Shown piece after piece: positions 27,208 through 37,486 of a DNA stretch of 55,639 bases. Under the pieces are notes generated by a model, which searched no databases, was not told the origin of the DNA, and saw nothing but the letters and a program-made list of their open reading frames with translations. Origin of the DNA: Myxococcaceae bacterium (GTDB lineage Bacteria > Myxococcota > Myxococcia > Myxococcales > Myxococcaceae); NCBI GenBank assembly GCA_019694575.1, contig JAIBBR010000014.1, forward strand, positions 1 through 55,639, given 5' to 3'. Position numbers and translations under genes: made by a program. Within the stretch, counting starts at the first letter, position 1. The number at the start of each line of letters is the position of its first letter.

Positions 27208-28374
27208 GTGATCATCGGAGTTCCGAAGGAAATCAAAACGCGTGAGTACCGCGTCGGCGTTGTTCCCGCGGGGGCGAAAGCATTCGTCGCCGCGGGTCAC
27301 AAAGTCTTCATCGAGCGCGGAGCAGGCGAAGGCGCCGGCATTCCCGACGCTGAGTACGTGCGGGCGGGCTGCAAGGTGCTCGCGAAGGCCGACGAAGTGT
27401 GGAAGCGCGCCGAAATGATCATCAAAGTAAAAGAGCCCGTCGAACCAGAGTACGCACGCATTCAAAGCGGCCAAATCATCTACACCTACTTTCACCTCGC
27501 GGCGGTGCCCGAGCTCTGCAAGGTGTTGGTTGAAAAAAAGGTCGCCGCGGTCGCCTACGAAACGATTCAACCTGAAGACGGGTCCCTGCCACTGCTCAAG
27601 CCGATGAGCGAAGTGGCCGGAAAAATGTCGATTCAAGTGGGTGCCACCTGTCTCGAAAAAGAAAAAGGCGGCAAGGGCATTCTTCTCGGGGGCGTGCCGG
27701 GTGTGCGTCGTGGGCGGGTCACCATTATCGGCGGCGGTGTGGTGGGCACCTGCGCGGCGAAAGTGGCGCTCGGTCTCGGCGCCGAAGTCACCATTCTCGA
27801 TACCAACCTAAACCGCCTCACCTACCTCGACGACATTTTCCAAGGCGGCATCACCACCATGTATTCCGACAGCGACAACATCGCTCGCTCGGTGAAAGAA
27901 GCTGACTTGGTGGTGGGAGCCGTGTTGATCACCGGCGCCAAGGCTCCCAAGCTGGTCAGCAAAGAACTGATCTCGAAGATGGGCAAGGGCTCGGTAGTGG
28001 TCGACGTCGCGGTTGATCAAGGCGGCTGCATCGAAACGTGCCGCCCCACCACGCATGACGACCCCACCTACAAAGTGCACGGCGTCATTCACTACTGTGT
28101 CGCCAATATGCCGGGCGCTGTGCCGCGCACGTCAACCTTCGCGCTCACCAACATTACCCGACCGTACGGCCGCAAAATCGCCGACCTCGGCCTGTCTGAA
28201 GCAATTCGGGCCGACCCCGCGCTGGCGAAGGGTCTCAACACCTATGGCGGCCATGTGACCTACGACGCGGTGGCGCGCGATCTGGGCTACGCGTACATGC
28301 CGATTCTCGAGGCGATCGGTGGCGGAGACAGCGCGAAGAAAGCGCACCGGCTGCCCAAGAACCGGGCCGCTTAA
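27208..28374 (+). CDS. ald: Alanine dehydrogenase
   Basis: A 388-residue protein from GTG 27208, which follows GAGGAG with good spacing; the longer open frame adds an unlikely N-terminus. It catalyses reversible NAD+-dependent deamination of L-alanine to pyruvate and ammonia in the cytoplasm. [20 protein letters not shown]-type N-terminus, [13 protein letters not shown], the Rossmann glycine motif [19 protein letters not shown] and ITRPYG near the C-terminus are typical. Reading starts with valine codon as Met. It is monocistronic and followed by a perfect hairpin. Confidence 0.95.
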   Translation: MIIGVPKEIKTREYRVGVVPAGAKAFVAAGHKVFIERGAGEGAGIPDAEYVRAGCKVLAKADEVWKRAEMIIKVKEPVEPEYARIQSGQIIYTYFHLAAVPELCKVLVEKKVAAVAYETIQPEDGSLPLLKPMSEVAGKMSIQVGATCLEKEKGGKGILLGGVPGVRRGRVTIIGGGVVGTCAAKVALGLGAEVTILDTNLNRLTYLDDIFQGGITTMYSDSDNIARSVKEADLVVGAVLITGAKAPKLVSKELISKMGKGSVVVDVAVDQGGCIETCRPTTHDDPTYKVHGVIHYCVANMPGAVPRTSTFALTNITRPYGRKIADLGLSEAIRADPALAKGLNTYGGHVTYDAVARDLGYAYMPILEAIGGGDSAKKAHRLPKNRAA

Positions 28375-28424
28375 AGTTCCTATTATTTCAGCAATTTACG
28401 CAATACATTCGGCGCTCAATTCTC

Positions 28425-28454
28425 GAAGGGCAGGCACGAAATAGCCTGCCCTTC
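28425..28454 (+). terminator. 11-bp perfect hairpin between ald and the ECF sigma gene
   Basis: GAAGGGCAGGC, 8-nt loop, GCCTGCCCTTC. There is no T-run directly after (CCGGTCGTTGTTATT), so it is a weak intrinsic terminator for ald or a leader structure of the downstream sigma gene. Confidence 0.5.
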
Positions 28455-28497
28455 CCGGTCGTTGTTATTGAATATGGGGAAGGGAGCTTTAGCCGAC

Positions 28498-29124
28498 ATG
28501 TTTCTAGGCACATCGACCAAAGACAGCCGGCGCCAATTCGAGGCGCTGGCGTTGCCGTTACTTGACTCGCTGTACGCCGCGGCAATGCGGCTGACCCGCC
28601 ACGAAGGAGACGCCGAAGACCTGGTGCAAGACACTTTCATGCGGGCATACCGGTTCTTCGATCGCTTCGAAAAAGGCACTCATTTCAAAGCGTGGATCTT
28701 CAAGATTCTCACCAACACTTTCATCAACAAGTACCGCCGCCAGGTGAAAGAGCGCGCGCTCGAAGATGATTCAGAGCGGGCCACGGTATCAGCGCAATTT
28801 TTCAGCCACCAGGCAACCGACGCGGCAGCCAACCCCGAAGCACACGTGCTCAATCGGCTCACGTCGGCGGTGGTGCTGAAAGAAATCGACAAGCTGCCCA
28901 TCGATTTTCGCATGGTGGTGATTTTGGCCGACCTCCAAGAATTTTCTTATCGCGACATTGCCGAGATGTTGGAGGTACCCGTGGGCACGGTGATGAGCCG
29001 CCTCTTCCGCGGTCGAAAGCTGCTGCAAAAAGCGCTGACTCAAGAAGAAGGCACCGAACTTTCGACCGGTACCGACGAGCCTTTAGACTTGGCTGAATTT
29101 CGAGCGCGGAAGAAATTGGCTTAG
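28498..29124 (+). CDS. ECF-family RNA polymerase sigma factor
   Basis: About 208 residues. Region 2 holds GDAEDLVQDTFMRAYRFFDR and FKAWIFKILTNTFINKYRR; region 4 holds LPIDFRMVVILADLQEFSYRDIAEMLEVPVGTVMSRLFRGR, a clear sigma4 helix-turn-helix. The ATG at 28498 has GGGAG 11 nt upstream; ATG 28474 would add eight residues but has no site. It is followed after 21 nt by a zinc-finger anti-sigma gene, so its activity is probably controlled by sequestration at the membrane. Target genes unknown. Confidence 0.93.
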   Translation: MFLGTSTKDSRRQFEALALPLLDSLYAAAMRLTRHEGDAEDLVQDTFMRAYRFFDRFEKGTHFKAWIFKILTNTFINKYRRQVKERALEDDSERATVSAQFFSHQATDAAANPEAHVLNRLTSAVVLKEIDKLPIDFRMVVILADLQEFSYRDIAEMLEVPVGTVMSRLFRGRKLLQKALTQEEGTELSTGTDEPLDLAEFRARKKLA

Positions 29125-29145
29125 TTGAACGTTTCAAAATCAATC

Positions 29146-29988
29146 ATGAATTGCGCCGAGCTCGACAACCAATTGATGCATTACCTCGACGACGAGGTCG
29201 AGGCATACCAGCGCCTGGCGATCGACGAGCACGTCGCTGAGTGTCAGCGGTGCGCTGCGTTGCTCGCCAGCGAGCGGTTGTTTCTCGACACGCTGCAAGC
29301 GGCGAACAGCGGCGTCGAGAACATGGCGCCTCCGGCCTTGAAGAAGGCGTTGGCGGTACGCCTTGATCGCGCTGACGACGGCACGCGACGCATGCAGTTT
29401 TTGAAGGTCTCAGCCATGGCCGCAACGTTGGCGGCGGTGACGGTTGCCAGCCACCAAGGGTGGAAGACATTCAAACGCAACCAATATGTCGAAGATGTGG
29501 TGGCTCACCATGTGCGCCGCTTTCCCATGGAGATTGAGCGCCCTACCAACCGCCAAATCGAAGCGTGGTTCGGCGGCAAGTTAGATCACCGGGTCAGCGT
29601 GCCCCAATTTCCCAACCGGGTGGCCGCGGGCGCGCGGCTATTGAACGTGCGCGAAAAGCAAGCGGCATACATTCGTTATGACGACGAAAAAGGCGACGGA
29701 GCACAACCTGGTCACATGGGGTTGTTCGTCTATGGCGACAAGCCGGGCGATGTCGATGTCGGCACTTTGCCCCACCCTGAAGTCGGTTCAAGCAATGGCT
29801 TCAACGTGGTCAGCTGGCGCGACGGCGACGTGGTCTACCAGTTGGTGACTGACCTCGACGAGCATGACATTCAAGAGCTCTTGCCACCTTCGCCCGGTAA
29901 CGCCGCGGGGCCCGCCCCGACCAGCGCTCCGGTCACCCGCCCCAATCGACTTGAAGTACAGCCAGCCTCGATGCAGCAAAGCCGGTAA
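29146..29988 (+). CDS. Zinc-binding (ZAS) anti-sigma factor, membrane-anchored
   Basis: About 280 residues. The N-terminal ZAS domain has Cys3 and the H29-x3-C33-x2-C36 motif (EHVAECQRC), the signature of anti-sigma factors that hold ECF sigmas. A single hydrophobic segment (about 88-108, KVSAMAATLAAVTVAS) suggests a membrane anchor, and the C-terminal part is extracytoplasmic, with a compact domain (FPMEIERPTNRQIEAWFGGK and LFVYGDKPGDVDVG) similar to those in other myxobacterial anti-sigmas. It is cotranscribed with the sigma gene. An upstream TTG (29125) is possible. Confidence 0.88.
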   Translation: MNCAELDNQLMHYLDDEVEAYQRLAIDEHVAECQRCAALLASERLFLDTLQAANSGVENMAPPALKKALAVRLDRADDGTRRMQFLKVSAMAATLAAVTVASHQGWKTFKRNQYVEDVVAHHVRRFPMEIERPTNRQIEAWFGGKLDHRVSVPQFPNRVAAGARLLNVREKQAAYIRYDDEKGDGAQPGHMGLFVYGDKPGDVDVGTLPHPEVGSSNGFNVVSWRDGDVVYQLVTDLDEHDIQELLPPSPGNAAGPAPTSAPVTRPNRLEVQPASMQQSR

Positions 29989-30074
29989 ATCGGCTTCGCC
30001 TGTAACAGGGCTGTATTGATTGACGAGCTTCATTGACGCTCTTGGGGGCGGCTAATAGCCTTCACTTTACCCCC

Positions 30075-31613
30075 ATGTCGAAAAACGTACTCATCGTTGA
30101 GAATGACGCGGCCCTCACCCGCACCATGCGTGACGCGCTCACCGCGAAGGGCTTTCAAGTCGAAGACACCAACGACGGCAAAGGCTGCCAAGAGCTGATC
30201 AGGCGCAAAAAGCCCGACCTGGTGGTGTTGATGGTCGACCTCGCCGCGGGCCAAAACGGCTACATCATCTGCGGCAAACTCAAGAAAGACGACGAGCTCA
30301 AAGCCATTCCGGTGGTGATCGTCGGCAACCCCGAAGGTTTTCAGAACCACAAAAAGCTGAAGACCCGGGCCGACGATTACCTCGACAAACGTGAAGCGGC
30401 CGGCATGCCCGACCGGGCCGGCGCGTTGATCGGTTTTCCCGCTGCGCCCTCTGAATCATTTGACGGCGACGTCTCACTTTCTGACTTGCTCGTCGAGGAA
30501 GGCGGCGAAATCGTCGAAGAGGTGCCGCTCGAGACAGCGCCAGTGCAAGAAGACGTCGTCTCAGGCGATTCTGACTTACAAATGGTCGACTCGGTGTTCG
30601 GCGGCGATGGTTCTCGAGACGTGGTTGACCAGCCCGATCGGGCTGAGCGCACGGTCGTGGCGCCACCCCACATGTCGATGCCTGCTCCCGGCCCTTCGCT
30701 CTCTTCGCGGGTGTCGGGAGCCGACGCGCAAGAACTTCGTGATTTACGCGGCAAAGTGGCTGAGCTGACCGGCTCTCTAGAAGAATCGCGCAGTCACGCT
30801 GGCGAACTGGAATCAAAAGTGCGTCAACTCGAAGCCGACCTTGATCGCAAACAAGCCGAGCTCGACGCCGCTTCGACGCGCCCCGCCGCAGGCAGCAAGG
30901 CCGACAAAGAAGTCTTCACCTTGCGCGAAGCCGGCAACAAGAAAGACAAAGAAATTCTGCGACTCAAGAGCGAGCTCAATGAAAAAGACAAAGAGCTGAT
31001 CGAACTTCGCGAGAAAGAAACTTCTTTCGATCAGCAACTGGCCGACACTGCCACCGAGCAGGCGCGCCGTGAAGCCCAGTTAAAAACGCTGACCACCAAA
31101 GTCGACCAGCTCACCGCTGAGCGCAAAAAGGTAGACCAGCAACTTTCGACGGCCCGCGAAGAGGCGCGCGGCGCCAACGCCAAGCTGCAAGCGTTGCAGG
31201 CTGACTTCGAGCAGGCGCAAACCGAGTTCAGCTCGGCGCAGTCAGAGCTCGATGGCATGCGTACGGCCACGAACGATCTCAACAACCGCATTCAAGAGCT
31301 CGACAGCGAATTGGCCAGCACCAAAGAGACGCTCGAAGCACGCTCCGCCGAAGTGGAAGACGCCAAAGGCCAGCTCTCGACCCAAGCCCAAACCTTCGCC
31401 GACGAAATGTCGGGCTTGCGTGGCCGCGTCACCGAGCTCGAAACAGCGGTGGCCAAGAACGAAGGCCGCGCCACCCGCCTCTTCAACCGCATTCGCAACG
31501 AAGAGAAGCTGCGCGAAAAGACCAAAAGTGCGCTCAGCTCAGCCTTGCGCATGTTGGAGCAGCCGGCTGATGCAGACGAAGACGCCACTGACGACGAAGT
31601 GGCCGAGGCTTAA
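30075..31613 (+). CDS. frzS: FrzS-like pseudo-receiver/coiled-coil motility protein
   Basis: About 512 residues. The N-terminal receiver-like domain (1-125: MSKNVLIVENDAALTRTMRD, LVVLMVDLAAGQNGYIICGK) closely matches Myxococcus xanthus FrzS from memory, with Asp55 at the phospho-acceptor position but IPVVIVGNP replacing the usual Thr/Ser switch segment, as in the FrzS pseudo-receiver. After an acidic Pro-rich linker, residues about 215-490 form a long coiled coil (heptads of Glu, Leu, Lys; EKDKELIELREKETSF). FrzS localises to cell poles and controls type IV pili-dependent S-motility. The frame extends upstream, but MSKNV is the homologous start. Confidence 0.88.
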   Translation: MSKNVLIVENDAALTRTMRDALTAKGFQVEDTNDGKGCQELIRRKKPDLVVLMVDLAAGQNGYIICGKLKKDDELKAIPVVIVGNPEGFQNHKKLKTRADDYLDKREAAGMPDRAGALIGFPAAPSESFDGDVSLSDLLVEEGGEIVEEVPLETAPVQEDVVSGDSDLQMVDSVFGGDGSRDVVDQPDRAERTVVAPPHMSMPAPGPSLSSRVSGADAQELRDLRGKVAELTGSLEESRSHAGELESKVRQLEADLDRKQAELDAASTRPAAGSKADKEVFTLREAGNKKDKEILRLKSELNEKDKELIELREKETSFDQQLADTATEQARREAQLKTLTTKVDQLTAERKKVDQQLSTAREEARGANAKLQALQADFEQAQTEFSSAQSELDGMRTATNDLNNRIQELDSELASTKETLEARSAEVEDAKGQLSTQAQTFADEMSGLRGRVTELETAVAKNEGRATRLFNRIRNEEKLREKTKSALSSALRMLEQPADADEDATDDEVAEA

Positions 31614-31634
31614 AACCCCCACCTCGGTCATCAG

Positions 31635-32233
<599 letters not shown>

Positions 32234-32237
<4 letters not shown>

Positions 32238-32827
32238 CGTGCCGCTCCTGCCGTGCCTGGCCCGATATAGCTGGGCTTCAATTTGTCAGCGAACTCACCC
32301 GCACCACGGTGCGCCTTCGGCCGGCCGAAGCCGGTACGCGTGGCCTGCAGCAATGGGTTGCGTGCCTGATGCAAATGGCACAACGCCACCGCCAACGCGT
32401 CATAGGCGTCAGAACGTTCAAGTGGCTCCTTGAGCGCCAATTGCATGGTCACCATGCGCGCCACGGCGTCTTTGCCGTCATTGCCGCCGGCGCCGACCGA
32501 ACGCTTTACCTTCGCCGGAGGGTACTCGTGAACGCTTAAGCCCGCTTTGGCGGCGAGGAGCAACGCCACGCCCCGGGCATGGCCCAAAATCAACGCGCTG
32601 CGCGCATTCTTGTGGGTGAACACGCCTTCGACCGCCACCGCGTTGGGCAAATGCTCGGCCAGCACCACTTCAAGCCCAATGCTCAGCCGGTTCAGCCGCT
32701 CGGCCAAAGGCGCCTGAGGGTCGGCGCGAATCACTCCGTGGGCCACTGCACGCGCGCACCCATTCTCGAGCTCGACGATGCCGAACCCCAGAAAACGGCT
32801 GCCTGGATCAATGCCCAAGACTTTCAC
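32234..32827 (-). CDS. ruvC: Crossover junction endodeoxyribonuclease RuvC
   Basis: A 197-residue protein. RuvC resolves Holliday junctions by paired nicks. The RNase H-like acidic catalytic set is visible: D7 in LGIDPGSRFLGFG, E in VEGVFTHKN, and D near the C-terminus in RSDAYDALAVALCH; PPAKVKRSVGAGGNDGKDAV is the canonical RuvC segment. GTG start at 32827. The C-terminus extends about 20 residues beyond the typical core. Operon with ruvA. Confidence 0.95.
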
Positions 32828-32908
32828 TGGTACGACAGCCCTCCGCTACAGGTGAACAGATGTTTACCCCTGAAACAAAGCGCTGTCGAACAACTGGTGC
32901 GTCGTGGG

Positions 32909-34726
32909 TTAGGCTTTCACCCCGGCTTTTTTCAGAGCGGCGAGGGCCTTGGTGCCATTGTCGTGGCCCATCGATCGCGACGCGTCGAAGTACACGTCGT
33001 AGTTGAACCCTTTGATGCCATAGCGGCCCACGAAGCCGGCCAAGATCTTGTCGATGGTGGTCGACGTGTCGACGAACAAGTCAAGGTACTCGCCCACCAG
33101 CATCGCTCCGCGCAGCTTGGCCTTTTCGTCAAAACCCGCCGGTGTCTTGAGCGAGAAATACTTCTGCGTTTCCATCAGTATCGTCGAGGTGATCACCTCA
33201 CGGCTGCGCGTCGCCAGGGCCGCATTCACGTCGACCCGGTACCATGTCTTGTCCTCTCGCTTGATCGGGGTAATGCGCACCAACTCGTCGCCGGTGATCC
33301 AGCGGCCCGAAATGAAGCGGTCGCTCGCGGCCTTGTGCGTGAGCGGCGCAGCACGGTTTTCTTCAGTGAAATAGTGAATGCTCGAATTGAGAAAACCCAC
33401 GCCGTGATCGAGCTTGGCGCCCGAAAGTGTTTGGGTGTCGATCTTCTGCGTGACTGGCGTGAAAACGTGAGCGCCTTTTGAAGCGAAGCGGCGCGCAGGG
33501 TCCCAAAACCAATCGGGTCCCAGCGCCGACAGGTCTTTCAGCCCGTCGAGGTCAGAGTCGCGCATCAACAAATTGCGCAAGTCATTGGGCAGCATGTAAT
33601 TCTTTTCGCCCTGAATCAGCTTCGACGAGTCGAGGTTCTTCTTGATCTCGTCGTATTCACCGCGCCGCCCAATCATGTTGTACGTCTGCGTCAGGACTTG
33701 CGCGTCATCTTCGCCGTACGAGCTCTTCACGGTGGTGGTGAGGTGCACATTTTCCCACCGCGACAAAATGTCTTGCTGCGATTGCCCAGCGCGGCAGTTG
33801 TAGAGCTGAATCAGCTTGGTGCCGGCCATTTTTTTCTTGGCGGCGCGTGCCACCGACGCGTCGAGCACTGCCCCCAGTTGCGCGTGGCCTGAGTAAATGA
33901 TCATGTGCACATCGGGGTCGTCGATGTCGCGCAGCACATCTTCATTCGTCTTGCGCAACACCACATGCGCGACGGTGTCAGGGTTCTTGCCGGTGGGGTC
34001 CTTGAGCACCCCTCTGAGCTCGGCGAAGTGTGCTCCCTGTTTCGTCACTTTGAAACCACGCTTCGCGTACGCCGCCAGGTCTTGCTTCCAGAAGTCTTCC
34101 ATCACGTAGTGACGGACTTCGAGCTTGGGTTTTTTCTGACCCTTGAACCACTCGTTGTAGGTCGCGCTCGAAGGGAGCAGCTGTTCTTTGACCTTGCTCG
34201 CCGATGCCGTCGAGGGGCCCGAGAGTTCCAATTGGGTGGCGTGGAGATTCACCCACATCGAACGCCGCAACTGCACATGCGGCTCCCTCGACATCGCCAA
34301 CGCGTAGGTGTCGAGAGCGCGTTGCCGCACCGGCCCTTCTGATGTGCGCGCCAAACTGAGCAGCAACGTCGCCGCGGCCGAGCGATCATAAAGCGCGGTT
34401 TCAGTGATCTTACGCTCGCCCTTTTTCTGCAAGGTCTTGGTGAGCGAAGTCAAAAGCGTTTCACGCTGCTGATCTGAAGCATGCGCGAACGGAGAACGCC
34501 CCGTCTCAATCAGCCGTGCCGTTTCAATCGGCGCTTCGCGGTGGAGCTTGCCGTTTAACGTCAACTCGCCACGCGCAGTCAGCGCCACGACGCCGGGACC
34601 GTCGGATCTCTGCCCGATGACACCGGCCACGGTGTGCCCAGCGACCGGCTTCTGCGCGGGCACGCTGCGGTGTTTGCTCACCACTTGCTGCTGCCGGCGC
34701 GCGGCGACGAGGAAAGGAGGAGGCAT
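32909..34726 (-). CDS. Unknown protein with clan CD (caspase-fold-like) His-Cys dyad
   Basis: A 605-residue soluble protein. The middle region DVHMIIYSGHAQLG (His281) followed 30 residues later by KLIQLYNCRAGQSQQD (Cys311) has the strand-His-Gly and strand-Cys pattern of caspase, CHAT and C13-like cysteine peptidases. The N-terminal 200 residues look like an alpha-helical region (YDRSAAATLLLSLARTSEG), and the C-terminal 280 residues contain ALGPDWFWDPARRF, YFTEENRAAPLT and DVYFDASRSMGHDNG of unknown fold. No signal peptide. I do not recognise the whole family; the protease call rests on the dyad pattern only. Confidence 0.6.
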   Translation of the reverse strand: MPPPFLVAARRQQQVVSKHRSVPAQKPVAGHTVAGVIGQRSDGPGVVALTARGELTLNGKLHREAPIETARLIETGRSPFAHASDQQRETLLTSLTKTLQKKGERKITETALYDRSAAATLLLSLARTSEGPVRQRALDTYALAMSREPHVQLRRSMWVNLHATQLELSGPSTASASKVKEQLLPSSATYNEWFKGQKKPKLEVRHYVMEDFWKQDLAAYAKRGFKVTKQGAHFAELRGVLKDPTGKNPDTVAHVVLRKTNEDVLRDIDDPDVHMIIYSGHAQLGAVLDASVARAAKKKMAGTKLIQLYNCRAGQSQQDILSRWENVHLTTTVKSSYGEDDAQVLTQTYNMIGRRGEYDEIKKNLDSSKLIQGEKNYMLPNDLRNLLMRDSDLDGLKDLSALGPDWFWDPARRFASKGAHVFTPVTQKIDTQTLSGAKLDHGVGFLNSSIHYFTEENRAAPLTHKAASDRFISGRWITGDELVRITPIKREDKTWYRVDVNAALATRSREVITSTILMETQKYFSLKTPAGFDEKAKLRGAMLVGEYLDLFVDTSTTIDKILAGFVGRYGIKGFNYDVYFDASRSMGHDNGTKALAALKKAGVKA

Positions 34727-34768
34727 TGACTCGAGGTCTTCGAAAAAAAGAAAGCAGCCCGCGAAACT

Positions 34769-36940
34769 TCAACGCCCCTTCAAGAGCGCCTTGGCTTCTT
34801 CGGCGAATTCGCCCTTCGGGTCGAGCTTGAGATAGGTCTGCAACTCTTGATGACCGAGAGCGACGCGCCCGGTCTGCAGAGCGACCGACGCCATCAACAT
34901 GTGAGCCCGCGAATTTTTTGGCTCAATCGCCAGGGCCGTCTGCGCGGCCTCTTCGGCTCCCACGGTGTCGCCGGTGTCAAAGCGGGCCACGCCCAATTGC
35001 ACCCAAGCCATGATTTCTGAAGGGCTCTGGCCGATCACCGTTTCGAGCTTGGCAATCGCGTCTTTCACTTGGCCTCGCTCATAGGCAGCGTTGGCCTCGT
35101 TAATCAGCTTGTTGATCTCGCTCTGATCAAAGCTGTCGACCTTGTGCGGTTCGGGCAAGGTATGCGCCAAGGGCGGAGCAATGAGTGTCTCACCCAATGC
35201 CGTAGGCGGCTCGGGCACAACCGGGTCAGGGTAACTAAAGGTCGACGGCGCGAAAGGGTCAGTCTCAGGAATGAACGACTCTTTCCAGGGTGAGGCGTAA
35301 TCGACACGAGGCGTGACGATCCACGCGGCGAGCGCAGTCACCGTTACCAACGCCAAAGAAACCGTTGCCACGAGCCACATGGGGTTGCGCTCAGGCGCCC
35401 GTTCCATCGGGTTTTCAGCGGTGATGCCGAGCACCGCTTTGGCCACCCTGCCCTCGGGCTTGGTGATCACTTCCGCCTGACGGAAAAAGTCCATCTCTAA
35501 CGCGTCAACCATTGACGAAGCGTCAGCCGCCGTGGCCGTCAATACCTCTGTCGCCTGGCTGCTGCCTTCGAACTGGTAGAGCGCGTACTCCAAACCGGGT
35601 GGAGGCTTGTGCTGAAAACTGATGCCGTCGGTGAAGGCCGAAATCTCAGGAGGCAACGCTGCAGACACGCTGTCTTCAACCAACGGGCGCACATTGAAAG
35701 CTGCCACTTGCCGCTCAACCAGCGCCATGACTTCAGGTGTGGCATGGGTAATCGGCTCGGCTGTCCAACCCTCGGTTGGGCTCTCTACTTCTAACCCAGT
35801 GCCTTGCGGCGCCCGGTACCAATCACCGTTCTCCTCGTCAGAAACCGTCTCGGGAAAAGCCCGTAACGGAGCGTCTTCGAACAGCGTGTTCATCGCTTCA
35901 TGCGCCTCGAGCGGGCGCGGCTCGAAGATCGCCGGTGATGAGCGCAGCTCCTGGCCAGGAGGAAACTGCGGTAGCGGCGCCACCACACCCATCAAGTAAA
36001 GACGGGTGGTAATCGCCAGCGACGTCGACTCGTTGAGGGGGCTGTCCATCAAGACGGCCCGCACCGTGCGCACGCCGTCAAACAACCGCACGATATCGTT
36101 GACGCCGTCGGGGAGCGACGCGAGCGCCGCCTTGAGCCGGCCAAAGTCGACGCCGAGCTGCGCGTCGAGCGGCACGCTGCGCGCCAACACTTCGTTCCAC
36201 TTGTTGAGGCGTGGGAACGCATGGTTCACCAATTCGGCGATGGTGAAGTGAAATTGCGGCAACCCCTTCTGAAGCCCCAGCCGAAGCGAATAGGAGCCGT
36301 GCGCCAGAGCCATCGCTCGAATCACCGATTCTGCGCCGCCTACGCCGCAAAAACGCGACTCGAGCACTTTGTTGCCGCGAAAACGAATGGAGCCACGGCC
36401 TTGCTGAAATGAAATCGCACCCGAAAGGCCGGCCGACAGCAACGCGCGCAGCAAGTGCGAAAGCGGCAACGCGTCGGCGTCGAGCGTCACCGAGCCATCT
36501 TCGTTGCGCGGCGCCAAACGCAGCCGCACCAGCACCACCACGTCGCGCACATAAGTCGGCTTGGCCACGACGCCTTCAGCGCCGACGACTGTTCCCAACT
36601 CGCGGTCTTCTCCCGCCGGCTTGCCCGAAATCAGCCACACCGGCAGATCAGCGACGCCCAAGTCACCTTTGATCTGCGCCACCAGTGAGTACCCGTCTTC
36701 TCCCCGCAGCGCTGCATCAACCAACACCGCGTCGAAGCGCGCACCGGCAGCCACCAGCCGCCGCAGCGCTTGAGCGCCCGTCTCGACTGACACGACTTCG
36801 AAACCGGCCGCGGTAAAAGCCACGCTGAGCACTGACCGCTCACTCGAGTCGGCTTCAACCACCAACACACGTGGACGAACGGTTTGCGCCGCCGACGTTT
36901 CACCATGCGGCACTCGAGTCGAAAGTGACGTTTGCACCAT
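34769..36940 (-). CDS. Response regulator receiver-DUF4388-TPR membrane protein
   Basis: A 723-residue protein. An N-terminal receiver domain (about 23-140, phospho-acceptor Asp75 in AVLVDAALRGEDGY, conserved VVAKP lysine) is followed by a DUF4388/PATAN-like domain (about 150-245, LSGAISFQQGRGSIRFRGNKVL), a long linker, one TM helix (about 518-542, WLVATVSLALVTVTALAAW) and C-terminal TPR repeats (about 630-720, AYERGQVKDAIAKLETVIG). The TPR part would lie on the far side of the membrane. DUF4388 proteins are typical of myxobacteria and Deinococcus-Thermus and often link signalling to motility. Monocistronic. Confidence 0.85.
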   Translation of the reverse strand: MVQTSLSTRVPHGETSAAQTVRPRVLVVEADSSERSVLSVAFTAAGFEVVSVETGAQALRRLVAAGARFDAVLVDAALRGEDGYSLVAQIKGDLGVADLPVWLISGKPAGEDRELGTVVGAEGVVAKPTYVRDVVVLVRLRLAPRNEDGSVTLDADALPLSHLLRALLSAGLSGAISFQQGRGSIRFRGNKVLESRFCGVGGAESVIRAMALAHGSYSLRLGLQKGLPQFHFTIAELVNHAFPRLNKWNEVLARSVPLDAQLGVDFGRLKAALASLPDGVNDIVRLFDGVRTVRAVLMDSPLNESTSLAITTRLYLMGVVAPLPQFPPGQELRSSPAIFEPRPLEAHEAMNTLFEDAPLRAFPETVSDEENGDWYRAPQGTGLEVESPTEGWTAEPITHATPEVMALVERQVAAFNVRPLVEDSVSAALPPEISAFTDGISFQHKPPPGLEYALYQFEGSSQATEVLTATAADASSMVDALEMDFFRQAEVITKPEGRVAKAVLGITAENPMERAPERNPMWLVATVSLALVTVTALAAWIVTPRVDYASPWKESFIPETDPFAPSTFSYPDPVVPEPPTALGETLIAPPLAHTLPEPHKVDSFDQSEINKLINEANAAYERGQVKDAIAKLETVIGQSPSEIMAWVQLGVARFDTGDTVGAEEAAQTALAIEPKNSRAHMLMASVALQTGRVALGHQELQTYLKLDPKGEFAEEAKALLKGR

Positions 36941-36989
36941 GCGACCTCCCCAGGTCTAAGGCGGCCTAGAACCTACCTTTAATGACCTT

Positions 36990-37424
36990 TTAGATCGAGT
37001 CGCGCAGTAAGCGCCCGGCCAAGTCCATGAACCTTGAGTATTTCTTCTCGAGCGCCGGGAGCGCCTGCAGGCCGTATTCTTCAATCAGCGTCGCCGCCAA
37101 AAGGTTGAGATCTTCGGTAGTTACATCACTAAACTGAATGGCCCACCCGCGATCAGGGCGCGAAGTCGCGTGGCCGCGGGCCCGAAACATTTTGGGCCGG
37201 GCGGGTAAACAGACATGGAGCGTTACTTCACTTGAAAACGGCCCCTTGAATTGCAGCGGTAGCAGAGCGCCGCGGGGCGAAATTTCTAACCCGCGACCCA
37301 ATGTGGAGCAGCCGAGCGACTCGATGAACCAGTCGACGTCGAGAAATAAACGAGGGTAACGGCGGCGAGGCGCAGCGTGCGCTTCACGACGGCCCCTGCG
37401 ACGATCTCCGTGAAGGTGGCTCAT
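36990..37424 (-). CDS. PilZ-domain-like protein
   Basis: About 144 residues from ATG 37424 (MSHLHGDRRRG); the frame extends to 37460. The basic N-terminus RRRGRREAHAAPRRRYP followed by a short beta-rich domain with GRGLEISPRGALLPL and GWAIQFSDVT matches the PilZ pattern (RxxxR then D/NxSxxG; here N/D is replaced by E-I-S-P-R-G). PilZ proteins bind cyclic di-GMP or are degenerate partners. It lies beside the receiver-DUF4388 gene on the same strand, possibly co-regulated. Binding competence is uncertain because the second motif is altered. Confidence 0.7.
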   Translation of the reverse strand: MSHLHGDRRRGRREAHAAPRRRYPRLFLDVDWFIESLGCSTLGRGLEISPRGALLPLQFKGPFSSEVTLHVCLPARPKMFRARGHATSRPDRGWAIQFSDVTTEDLNLLAATLIEEYGLQALPALEKKYSRFMDLAGRLLRDSI

Positions 37425-37486
37425 ACCTACAAGGCTGTAGCGGAAAGTGGAGGTCGTCAAAAAACCGGCTTACGGTGCACCTCGTG

